A DNA stretch of 64,000 nucleotides from Mycobacterium simulans (GCF_900232995.1 NZ_OCVX01000007.1:645835-709834); one strand, 5' to 3'; shown: positions 45,643 to 56,229, counted from the first letter of the stretch. Numbers and translations: made by a program. The notes: generated by a model not told the origin, from the letters alone.

Positions 45643-48600
45643 ATGAGCGTGCACCTGCCGACGGGCACCGTGACGTTGCTGTTGGGGGATGTCGAGGGTT
45701 CGACCCGGCTGTGGGAGCGGCGAGCTGAGGCGATGACCGCTGCCGTCGAGCAACTGTATGAGGCGGTGTCCCACGTGACCACAGCCCATGATGGAGTCCG
45801 GCCGGTCGAGCAGGGCGAGGGCGTCAGCTTTGTGATCGCGTTCTCTCGCGCGTCTGGTGCCGTGGCTGCCGCGTTGGATTTGCAGCGCGCGCAGCTCGCC
45901 CCGATCCGGTTGCGCATCGGGGTGCACACCGGGGAGGTGCTCCTACGCGACGACGGCAACTACGCCGGGCCGACCATCAACCGGGCGGCGCGCCTGCGTG
46001 ATCTAGCGCACGGGGGCCAGACATTGCTGTCGGGTGCGGTCGAGCACTTGGTCGTCGACGACCTCCCCGATGGGGCGTGGTTGACCAATCTTGGGACGCA
46101 CCAGCTACGTGATCTACCCCGCCCGGAGCGGGTGGTGCAGCTATGCCATCCCGACTTGCGTCTCGAATTCCCGCCGCTGACGACCAGTAATTGCCATGTA
46201 ACTCACGGCCTTCCAGTGCAGTTGACGAATTTCGTGGGCCGCTGCGCACAGATCACAGAGGTGCGCCAGCTGGCGACCGGTAACCGGTTGGTGACCTTAA
46301 CCGGTGTCGGCGGCGTGGGAAAGACACGGCTAGCGGTTCAGGTCGCAACTCAGCTGGCGGGCGAGCTCGATGGGGCATGGTACGTGGATTTGGCGCCGAT
46401 CCGCGACCCTGATCTGGTGCCGATCACGGTAGCGCGCGCGCTAGGTCTGCGCGACCAGCCGGGTCGCTCCACCGTCGACGTCGTGCTGCGTTTCCTCAGC
46501 GCGCGTCGCGCATTGGTAGTGCTGGATAACTGTGAGCATCTGCTCGATGCAACCGCCGCCTTGGTATCGGCCGTGCTGGCGGCATGTTTACACATGAGGG
46601 TGTTGGCGACCAGCCGTGAACCGCTTCGCGTCGCGGGTGAAGTGAATTGGCGGGTCCCGTCATTATCGCTAAGCGATGAAGCCGTCGAACTTTTTTGTGA
46701 CCGGGCCCGACGGGTCCGGCCGGATTTCCGACTTACCGACGCCAACTCCGAGGCTGTGATGGAACTCTGTCGCAGCCTGGATGGCTTGCCGCTGGCGATC
46801 GAGTTGGCGGCGGCGCGGGTGCGGGCGTTGTCACCGGCGGAGATCGTCGATGGCCTAGATGAGCGATTCCAATTGTTGACCGGTGGTGCGCGCATCACGA
46901 CACGTCGCCAACAGACACTTTGGGCATCAGTGGATTGGTCTCATGCGCTGCTGACCGGGCCGGAACGGATCTTGTTCCGCCGACTGGCGGTGTTTGTGGG
47001 TTGCTTTTGGCTCGATGACGCGCAAGCCGTCGCAGGCGGGGGCGATATAGAGCGCTATCAGATCCTCGATGAGCTCACGCTCCTCGTTGACAAGTCGCTG
47101 GTTGTGGCGGACGACAGCCGCGGGCGAATGTGCTATCGGCTACTGGAAACGGGGCGCCAGTATGCGCTGGAGAAGCTTGATGAGTCCGGCGAGGTCGACG
47201 TGGTGCAACTGCGGTACCGAGACCACTACGTAATGCTGGCTGCGTTGCTTGAAGCTTCGGACTACACCGACTATGCACAGCGTATCGAGCGGGCCGAAAC
47301 TCAAATCGACAACTTCCGCGCCGCCTTTGTGTGGAGCCGCGCGAACTCCGAGACCGAACTCGCCCTCGCTCTGGCCTCCTCGTTGCAGCCCGTCTGGCTG
47401 ACGCGGGGTCGCATTCGGGAGGGGAGGGCCTGGTTTGACACCGTTCTCACCGGTGACGACGCCAGCCGACGCGAGCTGGCGGCCGGGGTGCGTGCACGAG
47501 CGCTTGCCGACAAGGCGCTGCTCGACATCTTTGTCGACGCCGCCGCCGGCATCGATCATGCCCAACAGGCCTTGGCGATTGCGCGCGACGTCGATGACCG
47601 GGCACTGCTGGCACGTGTACTCACGGCTTGCGGGTTCATTTCTGTCATGGTCCGCGCCGAGGTGGCCGCGCCGTACTTTGCCGAGGCGATCGGCCTTGCC
47701 CGCGAGTTGAACGATCAGTGGAGGCTGAGCCAGATCCTCACCTTTCAGGCACTCGAAGCGGTCTCGACGGGCTTCCCGCTCGTGGCGCGTGCAGCCGCCG
47801 CCGAGGGACTAGAGCTGGCGAATACGGTTGGTGACCAGTCAATATCGCTTTGGAGTCGGTGCTGCCTCGGTTTCGCACAGTGGATGCGAGGCGACCTAGC
47901 AGCGGCCATCGAACAACTCGGCGAAGTGGTGGATGAAGCCGAGGCGGCTGACGAAGTGATGCACAGGGCGAGCAGCCTGCATGGTTTAGCCTATGCCTGC
48001 GCATACCAGGGTCAGATAAGCGAGGCTCGGGCTGCCGCCGAGACGGCTCTCGAAGCTACCGAGCTGGGCGAGTACTTCGCGGGTATGGGGTACTCGGCGT
48101 TGGCCGTGGCCGCGCTGGCCGCGGGTGATGTTGAAACGGCGCACGACGCGGGGGAGGCGGCCTGGCAGAATTTGGCTTTGGCCGCGCCTCACCAAGCAGC
48201 GATACAGCGCGCGTTCAATTCCCAGATTGCGCTGGCCGCGGGTGATCTCATCGAGGCCCGCGGCTGGTGCGACGACGCGATGGAGACAACGAGCGGTCGG
48301 TATCTGGTGATGGCGTTGATCACCCGCGCTCGGATCGGGATCGCCGAAGGCGATCGAGAACAAGCCCAACGCGATGCCCAGAATGCACTTGCCCACCTAG
48401 CCAAGAATGAGTCGTACCTGGATCTTCCAGACGTTCTGGAATGCCTCGCCGGCCTAGCCAGCGACACCGACAACCACAAGTATGCGGCAATGCTTGTTGG
48501 CGCGGCCGGGGCCACGCGGCAGCGTATTGGCCTGGCCCGGTTCGTGGTCCACGAACCGGCATACGAAGCGTCGGTGGCGACACTGCGAGATGCGATGGGC

Positions 48601-48909
48601 GAGACGGACTTCGAGGCCGCGCGGATCGAAGGCGCAGCGTTGTCGATCAGTGAGGCCATCGACTATGGGCAGCATGACCTGGGCCGTCACAAGCGGCCGG
48701 ACAGTGGTTGGGGAGCACTCACGCCGGCCGAGCTCGACGTCGTTCGGTTGGTTTGCGAGGGGCTAAGCAACAAGGACGTCGCCAGCCGCCTTTTCGTATC
48801 GCATCGGACCGTGCAAACTCACCTGACCCGCGTCTACGGCAAGCTTGGCATCACCTCCCGCGTCCAACTTGCTCAACAGGCAGCCGGCCGGGTCTGCGGG
48901 CGCGAGTAG
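45643..48909 (+). CDS. Cyclase-ATPase-LuxR regulator, copy 1
   Basis: 1088 residues. Class III nucleotide cyclase domain (about 1-175): the first metal Asp in LLGDVEGSTRLW is kept and INRAARLRDL supplies the transition-state Asn/Arg, but the second metal position reads EQGEGVSFVIAF, with Val instead of Asp, so catalysis is doubtful. ATPase domain: P-loop LTGVGGVGKTRLAVQVA near 224 and ALVVLDNCEHLLDA. A helical repeat region follows. The C-terminal LuxR helix-turn-helix is LTPAELDVVRLVCEGLSNKD and the next 40 residues. It resembles M. tuberculosis Rv1358/Rv2488c/Rv0386. ATG 45643 fits homologues better than GTG 45637. Confidence 0.93.
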   Translation: MSVHLPTGTVTLLLGDVEGSTRLWERRAEAMTAAVEQLYEAVSHVTTAHDGVRPVEQGEGVSFVIAFSRASGAVAAALDLQRAQLAPIRLRIGVHTGEVLLRDDGNYAGPTINRAARLRDLAHGGQTLLSGAVEHLVVDDLPDGAWLTNLGTHQLRDLPRPERVVQLCHPDLRLEFPPLTTSNCHVTHGLPVQLTNFVGRCAQITEVRQLATGNRLVTLTGVGGVGKTRLAVQVATQLAGELDGAWYVDLAPIRDPDLVPITVARALGLRDQPGRSTVDVVLRFLSARRALVVLDNCEHLLDATAALVSAVLAACLHMRVLATSREPLRVAGEVNWRVPSLSLSDEAVELFCDRARRVRPDFRLTDANSEAVMELCRSLDGLPLAIELAAARVRALSPAEIVDGLDERFQLLTGGARITTRRQQTLWASVDWSHALLTGPERILFRRLAVFVGCFWLDDAQAVAGGGDIERYQILDELTLLVDKSLVVADDSRGRMCYRLLETGRQYALEKLDESGEVDVVQLRYRDHYVMLAALLEASDYTDYAQRIERAETQIDNFRAAFVWSRANSETELALALASSLQPVWLTRGRIREGRAWFDTVLTGDDASRRELAAGVRARALADKALLDIFVDAAAGIDHAQQALAIARDVDDRALLARVLTACGFISVMVRAEVAAPYFAEAIGLARELNDQWRLSQILTFQALEAVSTGFPLVARAAAAEGLELANTVGDQSISLWSRCCLGFAQWMRGDLAAAIEQLGEVVDEAEAADEVMHRASSLHGLAYACAYQGQISEARAAAETALEATELGEYFAGMGYSALAVAALAAGDVETAHDAGEAAWQNLALAAPHQAAIQRAFNSQIALAAGDLIEARGWCDDAMETTSGRYLVMALITRARIGIAEGDREQAQRDAQNALAHLAKNESYLDLPDVLECLAGLASDTDNHKYAAMLVGAAGATRQRIGLARFVVHEPAYEASVATLRDAMGETDFEAARIEGAALSISEAIDYGQHDLGRHKRPDSGWGALTPAELDVVRLVCEGLSNKDVASRLFVSHRTVQTHLTRVYGKLGITSRVQLAQQAAGRVCGRE

Positions 48910-49007
48910 CCGGTCGGATCGTTTCGTTCTACGCGCTTGTTTCGAGGGTGCGCCAACGCAATTCGGGTCTTAACCTTAAGAAACAGCGTGCGGACACATC
49001 AAGATCG

Positions 49008-49436
49008 CTAACGCCCGCCACGCCGCGACACGGCGTGAGGCGACGTTGTCGACTCCATCCCACTGATCAGGTACGGTCGCGCACAATCTCTACAGCGATC
49101 TGCCAGTGACGAATCGGTCAGGCCAAGGCCAGCGGCGTCGATGCGACGTTGTATGTCGGTGAGACTGATCCATCGGCTGACACCGTGCTTGAGGAGGGTG
49201 GCCCAATCTTCCCATCCAACGATTGCGGCGTCGACGTCGGCCTGCAGGACATTGGGACGGCTGATGGCGAGTTCGTCGTAATCGCTGTAGCAGCTATCGC
49301 TGACGGCGACTAGTTGGCCAAGGCAGTCGAACTTGCCGGGATCGTCCGGCGATGTTGCGTTGGGCCGAAACCGAAGTTGTAAGCGTCGACCGCCGGCGTC
49401 GACGAAGCGCCAGGCGACGGCATAGTCAATCTCCAC
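49008..49436 (-). CDS. Hypothetical protein
   Basis: 142 residues from GTG 49434-49436 (VEIDYAVAWRFVDAGG), supported by GAAAGGA about nine bases upstream; a longer reading to 49547 begins with arginine-rich sequence of poor quality. The protein is acidic and has a Trp-containing segment (IVGWEDWATLLKHGVSRWIS) and a late CRDC. I recognise no family. It stands between the two large regulators and converges on copy 1. Confidence 0.55.
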   Translation of the reverse strand: MEIDYAVAWRFVDAGGRRLQLRFRPNATSPDDPGKFDCLGQLVAVSDSCYSDYDELAISRPNVLQADVDAAIVGWEDWATLLKHGVSRWISLTDIQRRIDAAGLGLTDSSLADRCRDCARPYLISGMESTTSPHAVSRRGGR

Positions 49437-50286
49437 GTTGCGAGTCCTTTCGGATATGTGCGGGTGCGGGTGTCGAGCGGATCGTCGGTGCGGCAGAAGC
49501 CATGCGCACCGCGTTCGCAGCCGAACGGAGCATGCGCAACGACTCATAGCCGATGCATCTCGCGTTCCAGGCCGGAGTTCTCGAGATAGTCATGACGCTT
49601 TGAGTAGTGCGGCGTACAGCGGCGCTGCCGGAAGCGAATTAGCCTAGATCTGAGCAAAATTCGGAGAATACCGGCGATCGCCGCTCCTTGTGATCTGCTG
49701 CTCCGCGAGGCGCCGCGGACATGCGGTTGTGCGGTCACCGTGACGGTAGGGACACATACGGCGTTGCCTTCGACTGCGTGTGTCACACTGCTCCTCCAGG
49801 TAAAGCGTTGGTTACTCAACTATCCGATTTCGGGGAGCAAAAACCATTGGCCACAACGCGTATATCCTGGTGCCCAGGGGTCGCAATGTTTTTCGAGCTA
49901 GCGGTTGCCGGTTGTACGCGCTTCCGCTGATTGTCATGAGGGTCCGGCGCTGGTGAGCGGACCTGCCCGACGCATGCCGATGGGTGTTGAGTGACACGGA
50001 ATCTGCTTCAGCGCGAGGCAGATCCGCATGCTGACTTCGATGCTGGTCACCGTTTGTGATTCAGACGTCACCCACCCTGATGACCGCGCACTCGGCCGGC
50101 AGAACCCGCGGTGACTGTCGGGGTCGCCAAAGGTGGGGGCCCACTGTGTAATTCGGCGGATCAAACACCATCGGTTAGCATGCATAGAATGTCTCGCCCG
50201 AGGTTACACATCGCCGCGACGCGTACGAAGCGTATACGAGTTGGCAAAGCGCTCGTACGCCACGGCCGAATTGCAGCGATTTTGAC
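49437..50286. other. Gene-poor interval between the two large regulators
   Basis: About 850 bases with no reading frame I can support on either strand; frames present are short and of low-complexity composition. It looks lower in GC than the neighbours around 49550-49720. It must contain the promoter of copy 2, whose GTG start has no clear ribosome-binding site. Otherwise I see nothing definite. Confidence 0.55.
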
Positions 50287-53200
50287 GTGAGCGCATCGCT
50301 GCCGACGGGCACGGTGACGATGCTCTTGGCTGACGTTGAAGGATCAACCCGGCTGTGGCAGACACAATCTGAGCAGATGGAGGCCGTGATCGCGGCCTTG
50401 GCTTACACCGTGTCGGAAATCGTCGCGGCCCATGGCGGGGTGCAGTCGATCGAACAAGGAGCGGGTGACAGCTTCGTTGTCGCGTTTGATCGCGCCAGCG
50501 ATGCCGCTGCATGCGCGCTGGATCTGCAGCGGGCTGCGCTCGCGCCGATCCGGCTGCGCATCGGTCTGCACACCGGCGAGGTGCAATTGCGGGACGAAGG
50601 ATACGTCGGTTCGACGATTAACCGGGCTGCGCGTCTGCGCGACCTGGGGCACGGGGGTCAGACTCTGCTATCTGCTACAACAAGCGATTTGGCCATTGAC
50701 GTGCTCCCCACCGATGCTTGGCTGATTGACCTCGGCAGTCACCCGCTGCGCGAACTAGCACGCCCCGAGCGAGTCTTTCAGATGTGCCACCCCGATCTGC
50801 AGAAAAACTTTCCGCCGCTGCGCACATCGAAAGCCGGTGCAATATCAAATCTTCCGCCGCAGATCACCACTTTTGTTGGCGGCGACGCACGGACGAAAGC
50901 CGTGCGAGAGCTGTTAGCTAAAAATCGGCTGGTGACACTGACCGGTGAAGGCGGTGTGGGCAAGACCAGGCTGGCGATCCAGATCGCGGCTGGATCGGAG
51001 TTTCATAGCGGCGTTTGGTACGTCGATCTGGCCCCGCTCACCGATCCCACGAACGTGCCGATTGCGGTGATTCGCGCGTTGGGCTTGACCGATCGACCAG
51101 GCCGCTCAACAGACTTCACCATTAGCCACTTCATCGGCGACCGCCACAAACTAATGGTGTTGGACAACTGCGAGCACGTTCTCGATGCGTGCGCCGAGCT
51201 GGTCGTCACGCTGTTGGGCGCGTGCCCGGCGTTAACGGTTTTGGCGACCAGCCGCGAGTCGATGGGGGTCGCCGGCGAGGTTGCGTGGCGGGTGCCGTCG
51301 CTGTCGCTGGCGGATGAGGCAATCGAATTGTTCGTTGACCGCGCCGGCCTGGTTCAGCCCGCTTTTAGCATCACTGACGATAACGCTGAGGCTGTGAGCG
51401 AGATCTGCAGGCGGCTGGATGGCATACCCCTGGCGATCGAGCTTGCCGCGGCGCGGGTGCGGTCGTTGTCGCCGGCTGAGATCGCGGATGGTCTGGATGA
51501 CCGGTTCCGGCTACTGGCCTGCAGCACGCGCACCGCGGTGCGACGCCAGCAGACGTTGCGCGCGTCGATGGACTGGTCGCATGCGTTGCTGACCCCAAGC
51601 GAAAGGATGTTGTTTCGCCGCCTGGCGGTTTTTCCGGGTTCGTTCGACCTCGCCGCGGCGCGGGTAGTCGCTGGGGGCAGCGACTTCGAGTTTTATCAGG
51701 TTCTTGACCAGCTGACGCTGCTCGTAGACAAGTCGCTGGTGCTCGTCGAAGACATCCACGGTCGCACGAGGTATCGACTGCTGGAGACGGTGCGCGAGTA
51801 CGCATTAGAGAGGCTCGATGAGTCGTGCGAAACCGATCTGCCTGCGCGCCATTGTGATTACTACAAGACACTGGCTGCTCTGCTGGACACGCCAGGGCGG
51901 TGCGACCGCCTCGAGCTTGTCGAGCAGGCTGAGATCGAGATCCACAACCTGCGCGCCGCCTTCACATGGAACCGCAAGAACGGCGATTGGGCAGGCGCAT
52001 TGCAGCTTGCGTCTGAACTGCAACCGATCTGGTTCGGGCGGGGACGCCAGCACGAGGGGTTGCGTTGGTTCGACTCGATCTTGGAACGTGGAAATACCAA
52101 TCAGCCCGTGGTGCCTGCCGGTATTTGGGCGCGCGCTCTCGCCGACAGTGTCATGCTCGACACCTTGCTGACCGCGAGTCCAGTGCCTGCCACTCACATC
52201 GCCGCGCGGGCGCACCAAGCCCTGGCTATAGCACGCGACATCGACGACTCCGCCGCGTTGGTTCGGGCGCTCACCGCCTGTGGCTACAGCGGTGGCTACA
52301 ACACCGAAGCAGCTCAGGTCTACCTGCGCGAAGCTATGGAGCTAGCCAACGCGCTAGACGATAAGTGGACACTGAGCCAGGTCCTCTACGGACGGCTGGT
52401 CGGGAGCTACATTTCGGGTCAACCGATCGCATTGCGCGCAGCGGCCCAGCAAGCTCACGATCTCGCCGCAAGCATCGGGGACCGGTTCGTCTCACGTCAA
52501 AGCCGTTTGTGGCGCACTGCGGCACAAATGTGGGAAGGGGATTTACACGGTGCGATCGAGGGAGGGTGCGAGGTTATTGCCGACGCTGCGGCGGCTACCG
52601 ATACGGTGACGACCGCTCTCGGCCTGTACATCCAAGCCCTGGCGCTGGCGCATCGGAACGCCAGCGAGGCCGGAGCCGTAGCCAGTGCATGCATCGAAGC
52701 CGCGGCGGAGTTAGGCGGGGTATACGAAGATTGTGGTTATGCCGCCATGTCCTGCTGGGCCCTGGCCGCGGGCGATCCCGAGGCGATCCGGGTCAATGAG
52801 GCGGTACGGCAGAAGTACTGCGCACAGCAAGCCCAATTGGCGACGCACCGCGAACTGATGGCGCAGCTCGCCCTGGCGCGGGGTGATGTGACCGCTGCGC
52901 GTCGCTATGCGGACGACGCCGTCCATTCGACCAGTGGTTGGCATCTAAAGACCGCGTTGATAACGCGGGCGCGCGTTGAGATTGCGCAGAGTGAACCAGA
53001 AGCCGCACGCGATGATGCCCATGCCGCTCTGCTTTGCGTCACCGGTTTGCGGGCGTGTCTATGCACGCCCGATGCCATAGAACTCCTCGCCGAGATGGCC
53101 GGTGGGGCAGGCAGGCACTGGGCAGCCGCGCGACTTTTCGGCGCGGCGGCGGCCCTGCGGCGGCGCACGGATGAGGTCCGCTTCAAGGTTTGGGATGCTG

Positions 53201-53538
53201 GCTACGAGGCCGCGGTTGCGGCGCTTCGTGATGCGATGGGCGGCGATGATTTCGACTCCGCCTGGGCCGAGGGCGCCGCTTTGTCCACGGACGAGGCGAT
53301 CGTCTATGCACAACGAGGTCGCGGAAAGCGCAAACGTCCGGCCAGAGGCTGGGATTCGTTAACGCCCGCCGAGCTCAACGTGGTGCGGCTGGTTGGCGAG
53401 GGGCTGGGCAATAGGGACATTGCGACACGGCTGTTGGTCTCGCCGCACACTGTGCGGGCTCACCTCTCGCACGTATACGCCAAACTCGGCATCAGCTCCC
53501 GTGTCCAACTTGCGCAGGAAGCCGCGCGCCACAGCTGA
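50287..53538 (+). CDS. Cyclase-ATPase-LuxR regulator, copy 2
   Basis: 1083 residues, closely parallel to copy 1. The cyclase domain keeps both metal positions: Asp in LLADVEGSTRLW and Asp in EQGAGDSFVVAF; STINRAARLRDL completes the active site. The ATPase P-loop is LTGEGGVGKTRLAIQIA, with LMVLDNCEHVLDACAELVV and ATSRESMGVAGEVAWRVP. A helical repeat region leads to the LuxR domain (LTPAELNVVRLVGEGLGNRD, then VSPHTVRAHLSHVYAKLG). It is probably a signal-dependent transcription factor whose ATPase works as a switch. The start is GTG 50287 (VSASLPTGTVTMLL); the message may be leaderless. Confidence 0.94.
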   Translation: MSASLPTGTVTMLLADVEGSTRLWQTQSEQMEAVIAALAYTVSEIVAAHGGVQSIEQGAGDSFVVAFDRASDAAACALDLQRAALAPIRLRIGLHTGEVQLRDEGYVGSTINRAARLRDLGHGGQTLLSATTSDLAIDVLPTDAWLIDLGSHPLRELARPERVFQMCHPDLQKNFPPLRTSKAGAISNLPPQITTFVGGDARTKAVRELLAKNRLVTLTGEGGVGKTRLAIQIAAGSEFHSGVWYVDLAPLTDPTNVPIAVIRALGLTDRPGRSTDFTISHFIGDRHKLMVLDNCEHVLDACAELVVTLLGACPALTVLATSRESMGVAGEVAWRVPSLSLADEAIELFVDRAGLVQPAFSITDDNAEAVSEICRRLDGIPLAIELAAARVRSLSPAEIADGLDDRFRLLACSTRTAVRRQQTLRASMDWSHALLTPSERMLFRRLAVFPGSFDLAAARVVAGGSDFEFYQVLDQLTLLVDKSLVLVEDIHGRTRYRLLETVREYALERLDESCETDLPARHCDYYKTLAALLDTPGRCDRLELVEQAEIEIHNLRAAFTWNRKNGDWAGALQLASELQPIWFGRGRQHEGLRWFDSILERGNTNQPVVPAGIWARALADSVMLDTLLTASPVPATHIAARAHQALAIARDIDDSAALVRALTACGYSGGYNTEAAQVYLREAMELANALDDKWTLSQVLYGRLVGSYISGQPIALRAAAQQAHDLAASIGDRFVSRQSRLWRTAAQMWEGDLHGAIEGGCEVIADAAAATDTVTTALGLYIQALALAHRNASEAGAVASACIEAAAELGGVYEDCGYAAMSCWALAAGDPEAIRVNEAVRQKYCAQQAQLATHRELMAQLALARGDVTAARRYADDAVHSTSGWHLKTALITRARVEIAQSEPEAARDDAHAALLCVTGLRACLCTPDAIELLAEMAGGAGRHWAAARLFGAAAALRRRTDEVRFKVWDAGYEAAVAALRDAMGGDDFDSAWAEGAALSTDEAIVYAQRGRGKRKRPARGWDSLTPAELNVVRLVGEGLGNRDIATRLLVSPHTVRAHLSHVYAKLGISSRVQLAQEAARHS

Positions 53539-53733
53539 CCGATTCGCAGTCCAGGGCGGGTGCACCCCGCGTCCGATGAGTCAGCGCTATTTCTTCCTCC
53601 CGTTGCCGCTGTGGCCGCCGACGGGATTGGGCCCCAGCGGCCCGGTCATGCGCAGCTGGTGCGGCATCGGTGGTCACGGGGTGGGTCGACGGAGTAGCAC
53701 CCACCGCAGCGGCGAATGCGGTAGGCAAGCCTC

Positions 53734-54804
53734 ATGAGTGCGTTGCTGCCTACTCGGGCGACCCGCGGCCTTGAAGCTGTCCAACGATTGCGTGCCGTGT
53801 TGTGGCCGATCACCCAGACATCGATCGCTGCCGGCCTCGCGTGGTACCTCACCCACGACGTACTCCACCATCGGCAGCCGTTCTTCGCCCCGATCTCCGC
53901 GGTGGTGTGTATGTCGGCGACCAACGTGCTGCGCAGCCGGCGCGCCGTGCAGATGATCATCGGGGTGGCGCTCGGGATCGTCTTGGGCGCCGGTGTGCAT
54001 GCCGGCCTCGGTTCGACATCGCTGGCCATGGCAGCGGCTGTCTTCGTCGCGCTGAGCTTCGCAGTGCTGATCGGGCGCGGTTTCATCGCTCAGGGGTTGA
54101 TGTTCGTCAATCAGACCGCCGTTTCGTCGGTCCTGGTCTTGGTGTTCGCTCCCACGGGCGGTGTCGTCGCAGAGCGCCTCTTCGACGCGTTGATCGGGGG
54201 CGGTCTGGCGCTGGTGTTCGCGATGCTGTTGTTTCCTGCCGACCCGGTGGCCATGCTCTGCGATGCGCGCGCCGCGGTATTGGCGGGCCTGCACGACACC
54301 CTCGTCGAGGTGGCGAAGATGGTCAAGGATCCCGGCTGCGCCGCCCCCGACTGGCCACTTTCGGCTTTTGATCGAGTGCATAATCAGCTGGGCGCGCTGA
54401 TCGAGGCCCGGCAGACGGCTCATCTGGTCGTGCGACGGGCGCCGCGCCGGTGGATGGCGCGCAACATAATTCGCGACGTCGATCAACAGTCAGCGCGATT
54501 GGGCATGCTGGTCAGTTGCGTGTTACATCTGGCTCGCGCTGTCACGCGGCCTCTCGACAAGGAAGTTCCCCAGCCCGTCCGGGACGCGCTTGGCGAACTC
54601 GCAGCCGGAATCGCCCTTGCCGACCAGGACGCTGTGGCGGCGGCGGCACGCGCCGCCGCGGCTCGTGGCCTGGCTGTGGAGCTTCAATCGCGGCCCGGCG
54701 ACAGGACCGAGGTGGTGCTCGCCGACATCGTTTACGCCTGCGCCGACGATCTGCAGCGGGTGATCGAGCTTCCCGCCCGCAAAGCGGGGCGGGGATCACG
54801 ATGA
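53734..54804 (+). CDS. FUSC-like/aromatic acid exporter-type membrane protein (Rv2571c type)
   Basis: 356 residues. The N-terminal half has about six hydrophobic helices, with TSIAAGLAWYLTHDVLHHRQ then FFAPISAVVCMSATNVLRSR, a pattern of FUSC/ArAE proteins in which the APxxA segment is conserved. The C-terminal half, from about residue 175, is a soluble helical region (MVKDPGCAAPDWPLSAFDRV). Such proteins are proposed efflux components. Length and position match Rv2571c. Its stop overlaps the convergent MmcQ/YjbR gene by nine bases. Confidence 0.88.
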   Translation: MSALLPTRATRGLEAVQRLRAVLWPITQTSIAAGLAWYLTHDVLHHRQPFFAPISAVVCMSATNVLRSRRAVQMIIGVALGIVLGAGVHAGLGSTSLAMAAAVFVALSFAVLIGRGFIAQGLMFVNQTAVSSVLVLVFAPTGGVVAERLFDALIGGGLALVFAMLLFPADPVAMLCDARAAVLAGLHDTLVEVAKMVKDPGCAAPDWPLSAFDRVHNQLGALIEARQTAHLVVRRAPRRWMARNIIRDVDQQSARLGMLVSCVLHLARAVTRPLDKEVPQPVRDALGELAAGIALADQDAVAAAARAAAARGLAVELQSRPGDRTEVVLADIVYACADDLQRVIELPARKAGRGSR

Positions 54805-55185
54805 GTTGGCGAGAAACTCCTGGACCAGCTTTTTCGGTGCCTGGATCAGCCAGGCCTCGGTGATCAGCTCCTCGAGCTGGATGACGTCGATCTCGGCGAG
54901 TCGGACCAGCACCGCCGGGTAGCCGTCGAAGTGCGGGGTGGTGAAATACACGCCGGGCTCGTCGGCGATCAACGCGAACTTGACGCCCTCGTCGGAAACC
55001 CGGACCCCGAGGATGTCGCCGGTCGGCGGTTCCACGCCGGCCGTTTCCATCGCTTCCCGATCCGACTTGCGCAGCGGGCGCTCCCACGCCATCAGCTTCT
55101 TGCCGACCCGCCAGTCGTGCGGTGACTGCTCGGAGGTCAGCGGCAGCTCACCGACGATGCGGGCGACGTCGTCCCAGGTGGCCAC
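54796..55185 (-). CDS. MmcQ/YjbR-family protein (Rv2570 type)
   Basis: 129 residues from GTG 55183-55185 (VATWDDVARIVGELP), matching Rv2570 in length; the frame continues 13 codons upstream without family similarity. The YjbR-like double-wing DNA-binding fold pattern is seen in WRVGKKLMAWERPLRKSD, FTTPHFDGYPAVLVRL and EELITEAWLIQAPKKL. The function is unknown. It is divergent from the transglutaminase gene. Confidence 0.9.
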   Translation of the reverse strand: MATWDDVARIVGELPLTSEQSPHDWRVGKKLMAWERPLRKSDREAMETAGVEPPTGDILGVRVSDEGVKFALIADEPGVYFTTPHFDGYPAVLVRLAEIDVIQLEELITEAWLIQAPKKLVQEFLANSS

Positions 55186-55281
55186 ATCTCGATTGTGCGC
55201 CGGATAGGGTGCGCATGGTGCCACTCTCGTGGATTAACGGAGTGGACGATCGGTCGATGTCGACATGTCAGGAGGTAGTTC

Positions 55282-56229
55282 TTGCCAGAAGCCACGCCTG
55301 AAGCCTCGACCGACCTTTCCGACAGGCACCGCTTCCGAGTCACCCACCGCACCGAATACCGCTATTCCGACGTCGTGACCAGCTCGTACGGTCGCGGGTT
55401 TCTCACGCCGCGGGACTCGCTGCGGCAACGCTGTGTCGCGCATCGGCTGACCATCGATCCGGCCCCTGCCGACAGCTCCACCAGCCGCGATGGCTACGGC
55501 AACATCAGTTCCTATTTCCATGTCACCGAGCCGCACCGCACCCTGACGATCACCAGCGACTCCATCGTCGACGTGGCCCCGCCAGCACCCGGGCTATACA
55601 CCAGCGGGCCGGCGCTGGAACCGTGGGAGGCTGCCCGCCCGACCGGACTAAAGGGAGCGCTCGCGGTCGATTTCACCCTGGACTTGAATCCGCCGGAGAT
55701 CACCGACGAAGTGCGTGAATACGCGGCCCCTAGCTTTGTGCCCGAACGCCCATTGGTCGAGGTGTTGCGCGATCTCGCGTCGCGGATTTTCCGCGATTTC
55801 ACTTACCGCTCGGGGTCGACAACCGTTTCCACCGGTGTCAATGAGGTTCTGGCGGCTCGGGAGGGGGTATGCCAAGACTTCGCAAGGCTGGCGATCGCCT
55901 GCCTGCGAGCCAACGGCCTGGCGGCCAGCTACGTGTCCGGGTATCTGGCTACTGACCCACCGCCCGGAAAGGATCGGATGATCGGCGTCGATGCCACCCA
56001 TGCCTGGGCCGCCGTGTGGACTCCCCAACAACCCGGTCAGTTTGAATGGCTGGGTCTGGATCCCACCAATGACCAGATGGTCGACCAGCGGTATATCGCC
56101 GTCGGGCGCGGCCGCGATTACGCCGATGTGCCGCCGCTGCGCGGCATCATCTACACCAACTCAGAGCACAGCGTGATCGACGTCGCGGTCGACGTCGTGC
56201 CCTTCGAAGGTGATGCGCTGGATGCGTGA
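55282..56229 (+). CDS. Transglutaminase-like protein (Rv2569c type)
   Basis: 315 residues. It has an N-terminal bacterial transglutaminase-like domain (HRFRVTHRTEYRYSDVVTSS) and the catalytic triad: Cys in AAREGVCQDFARLAIACLRA, His in GVDATHAWAAVWTP and Asp in WLGLDPTNDQ. The start is TTG 55282, decided by a strong AGGAGG at 55270-55275. This family occurs with alpha-E and circularly permuted ATP-grasp proteins, as here at 60-64 kb, in a proposed peptide or amide modification system. Its end overlaps the next gene. Confidence 0.93.
   Translation: MPEATPEASTDLSDRHRFRVTHRTEYRYSDVVTSSYGRGFLTPRDSLRQRCVAHRLTIDPAPADSSTSRDGYGNISSYFHVTEPHRTLTITSDSIVDVAPPAPGLYTSGPALEPWEAARPTGLKGALAVDFTLDLNPPEITDEVREYAAPSFVPERPLVEVLRDLASRIFRDFTYRSGSTTVSTGVNEVLAAREGVCQDFARLAIACLRANGLAASYVSGYLATDPPPGKDRMIGVDATHAWAAVWTPQQPGQFEWLGLDPTNDQMVDQRYIAVGRGRDYADVPPLRGIIYTNSEHSVIDVAVDVVPFEGDALDA

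Noticed and set aside
49544-49930. Short frames on both strands in the gap between the regulators
   Set aside because: They have no homology I recognise, no clear ribosome-binding sites and atypical composition.
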